Shown here in pieces: positions 17,048-25,814 of a stretch of DNA of 32,652 nucleotides. Under the pieces are notes generated by a model. The model saw only the letters and a list, made by a program, of their open reading frames with translations, was not told the origin of the DNA and did no database searches. The position numbers and the translations under genes were made by a program. Source of the DNA: Bacteroidota bacterium (GTDB taxonomy: Bacteria; Bacteroidota; Bacteroidia; Bacteroidales; F082). Position 1 is the stretch's first letter; each line of letters begins with the position of its first letter. The stretch is from the NCBI GenBank assembly GCA_003232915.1, contig QIKE01000055.1, forward strand, positions 1-32,652. The letters are read 5' to 3'.

Positions 17048-17290
17048 CTAATGATATTTCTTTTCCCTACTTTCTTTGTTAATTGTTGCATATTTTGCAA
17101 CAACTGGATTATGCTTCATTTATCTTTCATTGAATATTTTGTTAATATATCTGGATATAACCGACTTACCTCTTTCGAATAGTTCTGAAAGTGGATTTAT
17201 TTTCAAACAAACAATATCTTTTTCGATCTTCACTTCTATTGAAGTGTTTCCTGTTGACATTGTGTATATTTTAATTTCGGAATTCTTCAT
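17048..17290 (-). pseudogene. RhuM-family protein, truncated pseudogene
   Basis: Minus strand ATG at 17290 gives MKNSEIKIYTMSTGNTSIEV and LKINPLSELFERGKSVISRYI, then KIFNER and TAA at 17120-17122. This is the N-terminal DNA-binding region of RhuM/virulence-associated proteins (..LAELFE..RSVI.RHI.NIF.EGEL). Beyond the stop in the same frame comes MKHNPVVAKYATINKES, which matches the family's next block (..SVVAKFATTA), and then TAG. About 250 further residues are gone. RhuM-like genes often accompany restriction systems, which supports an eroded R-M island with the neighbouring nuclease gene. Confidence 0.72.
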
Positions 17291-17361
17291 TTAACAAAAA
17301 TACAATTCTTTTCTATTATTATTTCCGTTTTGGTAAATTATCTCATTCACTTTTGTAATAT

Positions 17362-17680
17362 ATCATAATATCTTTTTCTCGTTGCTGATGATGTTTGATC
17401 ATTCGCTCAATTTTGCGTTTATGTTCCAGCCTTTATTTGCCAATTGTTCAACAAGCAGTTCTCTGACATCATTGTACGAAAGTAGTGGAGCATATTCTTG
17501 TTGTTAATTCGTTGCGCTGTAACAAATAGCATTACCAATGAAGTAAAAGTGCCATATGGTTATTCCAACCTTTGTAAGTTCTAATCTGATAGTCTGATAT
17601 GCCGATGTCCTAACTATTTGTTTCTAAAAGTTCTTTCTACCCAAAATCGTTGTGCCTGTTTATATGTAAACTCTTCGGGC
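17362..17680 (-). pseudogene. IS4/IS701-like transposase relic
   Basis: Minus strand reads EFTYKQAQRFWVERTFRNK-stop; after frameshifts come fragments like HIRLSD, GWNNHMALLLH and MLFVTAQRIN, ending in AKLSE and IKHHQQREKDI. The order (WVER.F.......Y..R...GW..HM.L..LAMLFV) is the C-terminal signature of IS4-superfamily, IS701-like transposases. There are several stops and frameshifts and no N-terminal part or terminal repeats. It ends about 140 bp upstream of the FMN riboswitch promoter. Confidence 0.6.
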
Positions 17681-17818
17681 GACTTTAGCTACTTGCAATT
17701 TAGGCAAATTAGTATAGCTATTTTCAGCGGTACATTTGCAGCGATCAACGCTCTTAATTATATTCATAATAAATAAAAAAAATTACATAAAAAACATTCG
17801 TCAAGTGAAAGAATAAAA

Positions 17819-17826
17819 TACTTTTG
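17819..17826 (+). promoter_or_regulatory. -7 promoter element of the FMN-riboswitch transcript
   Basis: TACTTTTG at 17819-17826; transcription would start near 17831-17833, immediately before the riboswitch P1 stem begins at 17836. No clear -33 block. Confidence 0.65.
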
Positions 17827-17833
17827 CGGCGAC

Positions 17834-17953
17834 AATTCTTCGGGGCTGGGTGCAATTCCCGACCGGCGGTTAAAGCCCGCGACTCTTACTTTAGGGTGAG
17901 ACTGATTCCGTGAAACCCGGAAGCCGACAGTACAGTCTGGATGATAGAAGAAA
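17834..17953 (+). ncRNA. FMN riboswitch (RFN element)
   Basis: The conserved RFN core is present in order: TTCTTCGGGGCTGGGTG, AATTCCCGACCGGCGGT, AGCCCGCGA, the variable arm, CTGATTCCGTGAAA, CCGGAAGCCGACAGT, AGTCTGGATGATAGAAGAA. P1 is formed by TTCTTC (17836-17841) with GAAGAA (17947-17952). It binds flavin mononucleotide and normally lowers expression when FMN is plentiful. A rho-independent terminator at 18039-18066 is the likely expression platform. The regulated gene is a TonB-dependent receptor (18094), not rib biosynthesis. Confidence 0.95.
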
Positions 17954-18038
17954 AGTTGTATTATTGATGATGTATCTTTACGTGGCGGCACTATTATTGG
18001 TGTTGTGATAGTCAATATACGAAATTTCTCTTTTTAAA

Positions 18039-18066
18039 CCCTGAAGAATTTCAGGGATTTTTGTTT
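18039..18066 (+). terminator. Riboswitch expression-platform terminator
   Basis: CCCTGAA-GAAT-TTCAGGG (18039-18056) is followed by a T-rich run (ATTTTTTGTTTT). It lies between the FMN aptamer and the receptor ATG at 18094, the position expected for premature termination when FMN is bound. An anti-terminator was not worked out. Confidence 0.85.
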
Positions 18067-18093
18067 TATTAAAATTTAAAAAAACAATGAAAA

Positions 18094-20667
18094 ATGAAAA
18101 GAGAAATCTTTATTTTAATGTGGGCAGTGCTTTCCGCAGCTGTAGTTTTTTCACAAAATGTTGTAACAGCTACGCTTATTAATCCGCAAAACAAACCGTT
18201 GGCTAACGTTCATATTTTTATTCGAGGAAGTGGCAAAGGAGTTACGAGCAATCAAAACGGATTGTTTCGTTTAAATATTTCCCAAAGGCGGGGAATACTC
18301 GAAATTAAAACCTTGGGTTACAAAACAAAAGTCGTTGGTTTTTCGGTAAAAGGTGTGGAAACAAATCTCGGTAATATCATCCTCGAACCCGAAACATATT
18401 CACTCAACGAAATCACCATCAGTTCGGGTTTAGTACAAAGTCGTAAAACACCTGTTTCCATCACCGAAATCAATGCCCGAACCATTAGCAACGAATTGGC
18501 CGATCAGCCTTTGCCTTTTGCTTTGAATGCCGATCCTGCTGTTTTTACGGTACGCAATGGTGGTGGTAGCGGCGACGCTTTGCTAAGCATTCGTGGATTT
18601 AAACAAGAAAACGTTGCTTTACTTCTCGATGGAATCCCTATCAATGGCGAAGAAAACGGTTTGGTTTACTGGAGCAACTGGCTGGGTCTGAATGACGTGG
18701 CTGCTGAAATCCAAATACAAAAAGGACCTGGTTTTGCCAATCTTGCCTCCAATGCAGTGGGCGGCAGTATCAACATCATTACCATGTCGGCAGGAAAAAT
18801 AAAAAGAGGAAGTTTCAGCATGCAAACTACCGATTACGGAAACATGAAAGTTAACTTATCGCTTAGTAGCGGCAAATTGAAAAACGGTTGGCAATTTGCA
18901 ACGGCTATTTCGGCCTTTGTCGGACGCGGGTATATTGACGCTACTTCTGAAAAAGGATTCTCTTACTTTTTTGCAGCCACCAAAAAGCTAAACCGTAAAA
19001 ACACTTTAAGCATTACCTTGCTTGGTGCACCGCAATATCATAACCAACGCACATTGAAACTTTCGGCAGCAGAAGTAAAACGTTATGGCTATCGTTACAA
19101 CAAAGACTGGGGATGGTACAATGGCAAGATCAAAAACGCTTCGGCTAACTTTTATCACAAACCATTTTTAATTGTTAATCACGACATTACAATTAACTCG
19201 AAACAAAAACTGTCGAATACAGCCTATCTTTCAGTAGGTGCAGGAGGAGGAAAATGGTCGGAACGTTTCAATTATGCACCTTCAATATTTCAATATCGCA
19301 CCGAGTTAGGCCAAATTGATTGGAAAACAATATATTATAATAATGAAAACAACACCGAAACATATATTCTATCCGATGGCAATACGGTTACCGGTTACTC
19401 GAAAAATGTTGGTACTTATTATCTTGCAAGTCATATCGAAACGGGTTTTATGAGTACTTACGAACGACAAATAAATGCACATATAGTACTAACGGGAGGC
19501 GTTCATTATCGTTATTTCAATTCGTTTTTGCGTGAAGAAATTAGTAATTTGATGGGAGGTAAATTTTTTGTTGAAGACTATGCATGGTCCTTGGCAGGAA
19601 TTGCCGGCAGACCTCAGATAAAAACCGTGGGAGATATTATCAAAGTAAACAATCACACCCTTATTAATCTTATAAATATGTATACCCGACTTCAATACAA
19701 AAGCAAAAAAATAATTACTTTTTTAAGTTTGAAAGGCAGCAACAATTGGTATCAACGTATTGATAATTATAATTATATTGTCAATACGAAAAGTCAGGTT
19801 ATCTCAAAGTCGGGATTTGATTTTAGAGGTGGTATAAGTTATGCTATTAATGGCGATAATAATATTTTTTATTTTAATGCCGCTTATATTTCCAAAGTAC
19901 CCTATTTTAAATACGTATTTGGAAATTTCACCAATGTTCCGGTACAAAACTTACACAATGAAAGTATTCGCAATTTCGAAGGCGGCTATCGGTTCGGTGA
20001 CCGTTTTCTTAATTTCGAAATAAACGGTTTTTATAGTTTTTGGCATAATGTGTCGATGCTAACCAACGAATATGTGCAATTAGAAAATAACAGTTCATCA
20101 CGCGCTATGATAAATGGTTTAGATGCGTTACACAAAGGAATTGAAGCTAAAATAATTTGGAAACCCAAACCGGCATTAAATTTTACGGGCTTTGTTTCCA
20201 TTGGAGATTATCGTTGGAAAAACGATGTGTCCGCCACCTTAATTAATAACGATAATGTGGTTACCGATACGGTATTTGTTTATGCTAAAAACTTGTTTGT
20301 GGGAGGCACTGCTCAGCAAAAATATGGTATTATTGCCGATATGCATTTTTTCAGATGGTTGAATCTGAAAACCGAATATATGTATTTTAATAAATTATAT
20401 GCTGATTTTGATCCCGTTAATCGAAACAACCCCGCTACAGGAGGTCAGGCTTTTGAATTTCCGTCTTACGGTTTGTTTAATGTTTATTTGGGAATCTCAT
20501 TCAAATTATTTTCCGGACAGATGCTTTTTCAAGTTAACGGCTACAATTTGTTCAACACACACTATATAGAAACCGGACAAGACGGAGCAGCGCATAATGC
20601 CGAAACATTTAGAGGCTTTTGGTCTTTCGGACGTAATTTGAACTTTATGTTAAAAGTATATTTCTAA
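18094..20667 (+). CDS. TonB-dependent outer-membrane receptor under FMN riboswitch control (candidate flavin uptake)
   Basis: 857 aa. Signal peptide (MKREIFILMWAVLSAAVVFS), then a carboxypeptidase-regulatory-like domain (about 22-105; ATLINPQNKPLANVHIFIRG, LGYKTKVVGF). The plug domain (about 110-235) includes LLSIRGFKQENVALLLDGIPING and GGSINIITMSAG. A 22-strand-type barrel runs to the terminal Phe (FGRNLNFMLKVYF). It uses energy from TonB-ExbBD to import a ligand across the outer membrane. The FMN riboswitch and terminator directly upstream suggest the ligand is riboflavin, FMN or a related flavin. No SusD-like lipoprotein follows, so it is not a glycan PUL receptor. Codons before the ATG at 18094 include another ATG (18088, out of frame). 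A paralogue lies 422 bp downstream. Confidence 0.92.
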   Translation: MKREIFILMWAVLSAAVVFSQNVVTATLINPQNKPLANVHIFIRGSGKGVTSNQNGLFRLNISQRRGILEIKTLGYKTKVVGFSVKGVETNLGNIILEPETYSLNEITISSGLVQSRKTPVSITEINARTISNELADQPLPFALNADPAVFTVRNGGGSGDALLSIRGFKQENVALLLDGIPINGEENGLVYWSNWLGLNDVAAEIQIQKGPGFANLASNAVGGSINIITMSAGKIKRGSFSMQTTDYGNMKVNLSLSSGKLKNGWQFATAISAFVGRGYIDATSEKGFSYFFAATKKLNRKNTLSITLLGAPQYHNQRTLKLSAAEVKRYGYRYNKDWGWYNGKIKNASANFYHKPFLIVNHDITINSKQKLSNTAYLSVGAGGGKWSERFNYAPSIFQYRTELGQIDWKTIYYNNENNTETYILSDGNTVTGYSKNVGTYYLASHIETGFMSTYERQINAHIVLTGGVHYRYFNSFLREEISNLMGGKFFVEDYAWSLAGIAGRPQIKTVGDIIKVNNHTLINLINMYTRLQYKSKKIITFLSLKGSNNWYQRIDNYNYIVNTKSQVISKSGFDFRGGISYAINGDNNIFYFNAAYISKVPYFKYVFGNFTNVPVQNLHNESIRNFEGGYRFGDRFLNFEINGFYSFWHNVSMLTNEYVQLENNSSSRAMINGLDALHKGIEAKIIWKPKPALNFTGFVSIGDYRWKNDVSATLINNDNVVTDTVFVYAKNLFVGGTAQQKYGIIADMHFFRWLNLKTEYMYFNKLYADFDPVNRNNPATGGQAFEFPSYGLFNVYLGISFKLFSGQMLFQVNGYNLFNTHYIETGQDGAAHNAETFRGFWSFGRNLNFMLKVYF

Positions 20668-21089
20668 CAATAATAAGCTAAAATCAGTATTTGAATTAGA
20701 ATTTATGTAATATTCAGTTGAAATGACATGGTTAACACGTTGAATATTTCAGCATTAATATTTTTTAACAAAATCACAATAAAACTTCATTGATAAAAAT
20801 ATCAATGAAATAAGATTTTATTATGAAAAATATTTGAACATTTATCAAATCTATTTTATCGTATCATTTTGATTTTTAGCATTATAAATCAGCCGAATAG
20901 TTGTGAATATATTTATAAGAAAAATATTTTTCAACATGTTATTCCCTTTTATCAATTAAATTGTCAATTGTTTATATTCGGGTATACATAATTTTGATAA
21001 ATTCTTAACAATTAATTCATCCTAAATTTTATTCAAATTTTTATTTTAGCAGCATAATTTAGAAACCAAAACTTTTAAAATTATTGTTT
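20668..21089 (+). promoter_or_regulatory. Intergenic region with inverted repeat and promoter of the second receptor
   Basis: TTCATTGATA-AAAA-TATCAATGAA (20786-20809) is a perfect 10 bp stem with an AAAA loop, followed by a weak T-run; it may be a terminator or an operator. A promoter with TTG at 20968-20970 and TAATTTTG at 20989-20996 (18 nt apart) precedes the ATG at 21090 with a leader of about 90 nt. No second FMN aptamer is present, so the second receptor seems separately expressed. Confidence 0.6.
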
Positions 21090-23699
21090 ATGAAAAAAGA
21101 ACATCTACTTTTAGCTCTGATGCTTAGCCTGCTTTTCGCAACTGCTATTTTTGCACAGGGTGTAGTTAAAGGCGTTGTTATGGACGCCGGTAATGGTGAA
21201 ACTCTTGTGGGTGCCACCGTTGTTATCGAAGGAACTACCATCGGTTTAACCACCAATCTCGACGGGAGTTTCCTTTTGATTGCCCCAGTTGGCGATCATA
21301 AATTAAAAGTCAGTTTTGTAGGTTACGAACCTAAAACTATTGACATTTCGGTAAAAACCGGTTCGACTTACAATGTAGGAAATATCAACCTCAAAACCAG
21401 TGCTATTGGACTTAGCGAAGTAAATATCCTGGCTTCTGTTGCTATTGACCGGAAAACTCCGGTTGCTGTTTCAACCATCAGTGAACAAACCATTGAAAAC
21501 AATCTCGGCAGCCAAGAATTTCCCGAAATCATGAAAAATACACCTAACGTGTATGCTACCAAAACCGGCGGAGGTTACGGAGATTCCCGTGTAAACGTTC
21601 GTGGTTTCGACCAGCAAAATGTGGCGGTTTTGATTAACGGTATCCCCGTTAATGATATGGAAAACGGCTGGGTGTATTGGTCTAACTGGGCAGGCCTTGG
21701 CGATGCCACACGTTCTATTCAAATTCAACGTGGTTTGGGTGCTTCCAAATTGGCCATCAACTCTGTTGGAGGAACCATCAACATTATCACCAAAACCTCC
21801 GACATGAATAAAGGTGGTTCTATTCAAATAGGAGCTACCGACTTCGGTCGTTTCAAACAAATACTTACCTTATCCACAGGTAAATTAAAAACAGGAACCG
21901 CTATTACTTTTGTGGGTTCGCATACTTATGGAAACGGTTATATCGCTGCTACTTGGGTAAAAGCTTGGTCGTATTTCCTGTCGGTTTCGCAAGATTTTGG
22001 TAAAAATAACCAATTGGTATTCACTGCAATAGGTGCGCCCCAAGAACATGGCCAAAGAAACAACTATTATATGCTCGACTCATCAATGTTCAACAGATAT
22101 GGACCCAAATACAACGAAAATTGGGGATACCGTGGTGGCGAGCTACTCAACGAACGTATAAATTATTATCATAAACCTCAGTTGGCTTTAAATTGGTACT
22201 GGAAAATTAACGACAAAGCTAATCTGGCCACCTCAGCTTATTATTCGTTTGGTACAGGTGGCGGTTCAGGACCGCTTGGCAAATATCCTTATAAATACGA
22301 ACCACCTAAAACGTCATACGGTCAATATGATTGGGATAAAATGTCGGATATTAATGCTGCAAATGTAGATACCACCGATGCTATTAAAAACGGCCAATAT
22401 TCTGTTTCAGTGAAAGATGGCGACACTACTTATAAGTATATGCACAGATCAATCCATATTATCCGTAATTCGGTAAACAACCACCAATGGTATGGATTAC
22501 TCTCAACATTGACTTACAATTTTAACGATATGCTAACCCTAACTGCCGGTATTGACACCCGCTATTACAAAGGTACGCACTATCGCGAAGTTCGCGATCT
22601 GCTTGGTGGTGACTACTGGTCAGATTCAAAATTTGGAGCCGCTAAAGTCGGTGACAAAATTGCGTACTGGAACGATGGTATTGTAGGCTATAGCGGCTTG
22701 TTTAGCCAATTAGAATACACCAGAGGAATTTTAAATGTCTTTGTTGCGGCTACTTTCTCTAACACAACAACAAAACGAATAGACTATCGTACTTACCTTC
22801 CCGAAAATACCAAAGCTGTAAGTGCTGTGTTGTCGAACAACGGATATGATTTTAAAGCAGGGGCGAATGTTAATATTAGCGAAAGAAGCAACTTTTACGT
22901 AAATGCCGGTTTTTATTCTCGTGTTCCCTTCTTCAAGTTTATGTTCCTTAATTATAGTAATGAGGTGAATTCCAAGTTGAAAAATGAAAAAATTACTGCT
23001 GCCGAATTAGGTTATACTTACAAAGCACCTAAATTCAATGTAAAAGTAAATGCCTATTACACTATTTGGAGTGATATTTCTATGCTCACAGGATTCGTTT
23101 CCGATAGCGGCAAATATGTTATCGCATTTATGTCGAGTTTGAAAGAGATACACAAAGGAATTGAAATTGAAGCAAGTTGGAAAACTAATCGTTGGTTGAA
23201 GCTCGGTGGAATGGCTAACCTTGGTAATTGGAAATATACCGATGATGCCAGTGCTATTTTATATGATGACCAAACTCAAGAACCAATTGGTCAAGGTGCC
23301 ATTTATACTAAGGGTCTTAAGGTAGGCAACCAACCTCAAACATCTTTCGGTATTAACACTAAAATTAAAGTTACCAAAAGTATTGATTTGGGAGTTAATT
23401 ATCTCTACTACATGGACTTGTACGCTCAATTTAAACCCGAAACACGTAAAAATCCTAATGAAACCGGTCAAGCATTCAAACTACCCAATTATGGTAATGT
23501 AGATATGCGTCTCGGGTGGAGATTCAAATTTGCGGGACTTGATTCGTACTTTAACTGGAACGTCTATAATGTTATGAACAATGTAGTGTTGGTTGAAGCC
23601 GAAGATAAATATAATGGCAACAGAGGTGAGTATGTATTTAAAAAAGGTTTCTGGAGTTGGGGACGTAACATGAATTTCTCGTTGAAAGTTCGTTTCTAA
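21090..23699 (+). CDS. TonB-dependent outer-membrane receptor, paralogue of the upstream receptor
   Basis: 869 aa from the ATG at 21090 (the track adds a TTG two codons earlier). Signal peptide MKKEHLLLALMLSLLFATAIFA, regulatory-like domain (GVVKGVVMDAGNGETLVGAT; VSFVGYEPKTIDI), plug (VNVRGFDQQNVAVLINGIPV; GGTINIITKTS) and a barrel ending GRNMNFSLKVRF. It shares many barrel motifs with the upstream receptor, including GAPQ.H.QR, RYG..YN..WG...G, YHKP, SML and GFWS.GRN.NF.LKV.F, so the two arose by duplication or belong to one narrow family. It has its own promoter and ends in a strong terminator. The ligand is unknown; by paralogy it may be related to that of the riboswitch-controlled receptor. 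Confidence 0.92.
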   Translation: MKKEHLLLALMLSLLFATAIFAQGVVKGVVMDAGNGETLVGATVVIEGTTIGLTTNLDGSFLLIAPVGDHKLKVSFVGYEPKTIDISVKTGSTYNVGNINLKTSAIGLSEVNILASVAIDRKTPVAVSTISEQTIENNLGSQEFPEIMKNTPNVYATKTGGGYGDSRVNVRGFDQQNVAVLINGIPVNDMENGWVYWSNWAGLGDATRSIQIQRGLGASKLAINSVGGTINIITKTSDMNKGGSIQIGATDFGRFKQILTLSTGKLKTGTAITFVGSHTYGNGYIAATWVKAWSYFLSVSQDFGKNNQLVFTAIGAPQEHGQRNNYYMLDSSMFNRYGPKYNENWGYRGGELLNERINYYHKPQLALNWYWKINDKANLATSAYYSFGTGGGSGPLGKYPYKYEPPKTSYGQYDWDKMSDINAANVDTTDAIKNGQYSVSVKDGDTTYKYMHRSIHIIRNSVNNHQWYGLLSTLTYNFNDMLTLTAGIDTRYYKGTHYREVRDLLGGDYWSDSKFGAAKVGDKIAYWNDGIVGYSGLFSQLEYTRGILNVFVAATFSNTTTKRIDYRTYLPENTKAVSAVLSNNGYDFKAGANVNISERSNFYVNAGFYSRVPFFKFMFLNYSNEVNSKLKNEKITAAELGYTYKAPKFNVKVNAYYTIWSDISMLTGFVSDSGKYVIAFMSSLKEIHKGIEIEASWKTNRWLKLGGMANLGNWKYTDDASAILYDDQTQEPIGQGAIYTKGLKVGNQPQTSFGINTKIKVTKSIDLGVNYLYYMDLYAQFKPETRKNPNETGQAFKLPNYGNVDMRLGWRFKFAGLDSYFNWNVYNVMNNVVLVEAEDKYNGNRGEYVFKKGFWSWGRNMNFSLKVRF

Positions 23700-23724
23700 T
23701 CCTACGAAAATATCATTTTAAACA

Positions 23725-23757
23725 AAAAAGTTCTGTCGTTATGACAGAACTTTTTTG
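23725..23757 (+). terminator. Intrinsic terminator after the receptor pair
   Basis: AAAAAAGTTCTGTC-GTTAT-GACAGAACTTTTTT: a perfect 14 bp stem with a 5-nt loop that includes the A- and T-runs. It ends the receptor transcript 25 nt after the stop codon and separates it from the next gene. Confidence 0.95.
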
Positions 23758-23851
23758 TTTCTTAAAGAAATAAGTAAACCGGTTTTTCAATATTTTTTAT
23801 GTGAATTAATTTTTTTTTAATCCTGAAGAAAAAAAAGCAACCTAACACCGT

Positions 23852-23859
23852 TAGTTTTG
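23852..23859 (+). promoter_or_regulatory. -7 promoter element of the BNR-repeat protein gene
   Basis: TAGTTTTG lies about 80 nt before the ATG at 23940, downstream of the strong terminator, so this gene has its own transcript. Confidence 0.5.
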
Positions 23860-23939
23860 TCTATTCAATAACGAAAATATAAATTGCAATCGAATTTCCT
23901 TATTTCTATTGCTCAAAAACATTTAATAAAAAAATTGTT

Positions 23940-25649
23940 ATGAAATATTTTGTGCAACAAAATTTTTTGAAGACCATTCATCTTCTTTTTGTTAACTTAT
24001 TAATCTTCAGCTTTGTTCCAATGTTGTTGCCGGCGCAGGTAGTACCTAAACTCCCTCCCGAAATTCCCGACGACCCATATATGTCGCCTCCTGCCTTAAG
24101 AGAAACTTCGGCAGGTTACCGTTCGGTAACAAGCCAATATTTTACCACACAAGTTAATGTAAATGCTGATGGAGAAAACATTGTGGGTGATGCGGCCAAC
24201 GAACCTTCTATTGCTATTGATCCGACAAATTCCAACCGGATTGTTATCGGCTGGCGGCAGTTCGACAATGTAAATAGCAATTTCAGACAAGCCGGTTATG
24301 CTTACTCTTCCGATGCCGGCAAAACTTGGACTTTCCCTGGAGTTATTGATTCCGGTGTATTTCGTTCCGACCCTGTTTTGGATTTCGATGCGGAAGGAAA
24401 TTTTTATTACAATAGCCTTACCGTTGATCAATACAATAATTTTAGCTGTAATGTATATCGTACAAGCAACGGCAATTTTTCATGGGATTACGGCCCTTAT
24501 GCCTATGGAGGCGACAAACAATGGATGGCTATTGATCGTACAAACAGTATGGGAAAGGGAAATGTATATGCCATGTGGTCATACTATTACAGCTCGTGTA
24601 ACCCAGGATTTTTTACTCGTTCAATTGACGATGGTGATACCTACCAAAGTTGTACCACTGTTGCAGGCAGTCCGTATTGGGGCACTATGGCCGTTGGGCT
24701 TGATGGTGCACTTTTCGCGGCCGGTGTTTCCGGCGATAATGGAGAATTTGTTGTTGCCAAATCAAGTACAGCAAAAAATCCCGAATCAAATGTTAGTTGG
24801 GATTTTTCAACAAATGTTGACCTTGGCGGATATATGCAAAGCGCTGACGGACCTAATCCTGTCGGGCTTAAAGGACAGGTTTGGATAGCTGTGGATAGCT
24901 CAAACGGGCAAGGAAGAGGAAATGTGTATATACTTTGCTCGGTAAAACCCAACAATAGTTTCGACCCTTGTGATGTGATGTTTGCCCGAAGTACCGATGG
25001 AGGCCACACTTGGGACACTCCCGTAAGAATAAACGACGATACAACCGACAATACATGGCAATGGTTTGGAACTATGTCGGTAGCACCAAATGGCCGTATT
25101 GATGTTGTTTGGCTTGATACGCGCGATAATCCCGGTACCTATAACTCGTCGCTATATTATTCGTATTCAATTGACCAGGGAGAAACTTGGTCGCAGAATC
25201 AACGTATTTCCAATGCTTTCGATCCTCATGTAGGCTGGCCACAACAGCAAAAAATGGGAGATTACTACAATATGGTATCATTAAGCAATGGCGTTCATCT
25301 TGCTTGGGCTAATACCCTCAATGGCGAGCAGGATGTATATTACACTCACATTTATTCCGGGTTTGAAGGTGTGAACCAACACAGTTTTAGTCAGATTTCT
25401 CTTTCGGCTTACCCCAATCCGGTTCGTAGCGCTACAAACATTAGATATAGTATCGAACATAACGGTAAAATAAAAATTATTGTTAGTGATATGCTTGGAA
25501 AACAAATAGCCTGCCTTGCAAATAAAGAACAAAAAGCCGGAAATTATCTGCTTCGTTGGAATGCCTCCGACCTGCCCGAAGGAGTTTATTATTGCCGCTT
25601 GGATAATGGAAAATACCAAAAAACTATTAAATTGCTTGTGGTTCGATGA
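23940..25649 (+). CDS. Secreted BNR/Asp-box beta-propeller (sialidase-like fold) with T9SS sorting domain
   Basis: 569 aa. An N-terminal hydrophobic signal (residues 13-32, ending LLPAQ) is followed by a beta-propeller with at least four Asp-boxes: SSDAGKTW, SIDDGDTY, STDGGHTWD and SIDQGETWS. The C-terminal 80 residues form a type A T9SS sorting domain: SLSAYPNPVRSATNIRYSI, then GNYLLRWNASDLPEGVYYCRL and IKLLVVR. The protein should cross the outer membrane by type IX secretion and be released or anchored. The arginine triad and nucleophile of true sialidases could not be identified, so the enzyme activity is open; it could be a glycoside hydrolase or a binding propeller. Its PorD-like partner is encoded earlier in the window. 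Confidence 0.85.
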   Translation: MKYFVQQNFLKTIHLLFVNLLIFSFVPMLLPAQVVPKLPPEIPDDPYMSPPALRETSAGYRSVTSQYFTTQVNVNADGENIVGDAANEPSIAIDPTNSNRIVIGWRQFDNVNSNFRQAGYAYSSDAGKTWTFPGVIDSGVFRSDPVLDFDAEGNFYYNSLTVDQYNNFSCNVYRTSNGNFSWDYGPYAYGGDKQWMAIDRTNSMGKGNVYAMWSYYYSSCNPGFFTRSIDDGDTYQSCTTVAGSPYWGTMAVGLDGALFAAGVSGDNGEFVVAKSSTAKNPESNVSWDFSTNVDLGGYMQSADGPNPVGLKGQVWIAVDSSNGQGRGNVYILCSVKPNNSFDPCDVMFARSTDGGHTWDTPVRINDDTTDNTWQWFGTMSVAPNGRIDVVWLDTRDNPGTYNSSLYYSYSIDQGETWSQNQRISNAFDPHVGWPQQQKMGDYYNMVSLSNGVHLAWANTLNGEQDVYYTHIYSGFEGVNQHSFSQISLSAYPNPVRSATNIRYSIEHNGKIKIIVSDMLGKQIACLANKEQKAGNYLLRWNASDLPEGVYYCRLDNGKYQKTIKLLVVR

Positions 25650-25762
25650 AATGGTTTTTTCAATTACCATTAAAGATATAAACGATAGCAAATTGAAGTG
25701 TTAAAAAATATTCCGGAACCGGTACCTTCGAGATAAACAAAAACTATCTGGTTCAAAAGTAA

Positions 25763-25803
25763 AAAACCCGCTTGGAAAAATCCAAACGGGTTATGCTTTT
25801 TAT
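25763..25803. terminator. Bidirectional terminator between the BNR gene and rpsT
   Basis: AACCCG-CTTGG-AAAAAT-CCAAA-CGGGTT (25765-25792), with one C-A mismatch, is flanked by an A-run on the left and TTATGCTTTTTATT on the right. Read on the minus strand it ends in a run of six T's, so it serves rpsT well; on the plus strand it can stop the convergent BNR gene. Confidence 0.85.
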
Positions 25804-25814
25804 TGTAAACAACT

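Noticed and set aside
17764-18015. 83 aa minus-strand ORF
   Set aside because: It is antisense to the FMN riboswitch; its composition follows the conserved RNA, not a protein.
21471-21860. 129 aa minus-strand ORF
   Set aside because: It is the shadow of the plug domain of the second TonB receptor; similar antisense ORFs over uvrA, GH3 and the BNR gene were dropped for the same reason.
18094-23699. SusC/SusD polysaccharide utilisation locus
   Set aside because: There is no SusD-like lipoprotein or glycoside hydrolase cluster, and the first receptor is under an FMN riboswitch.
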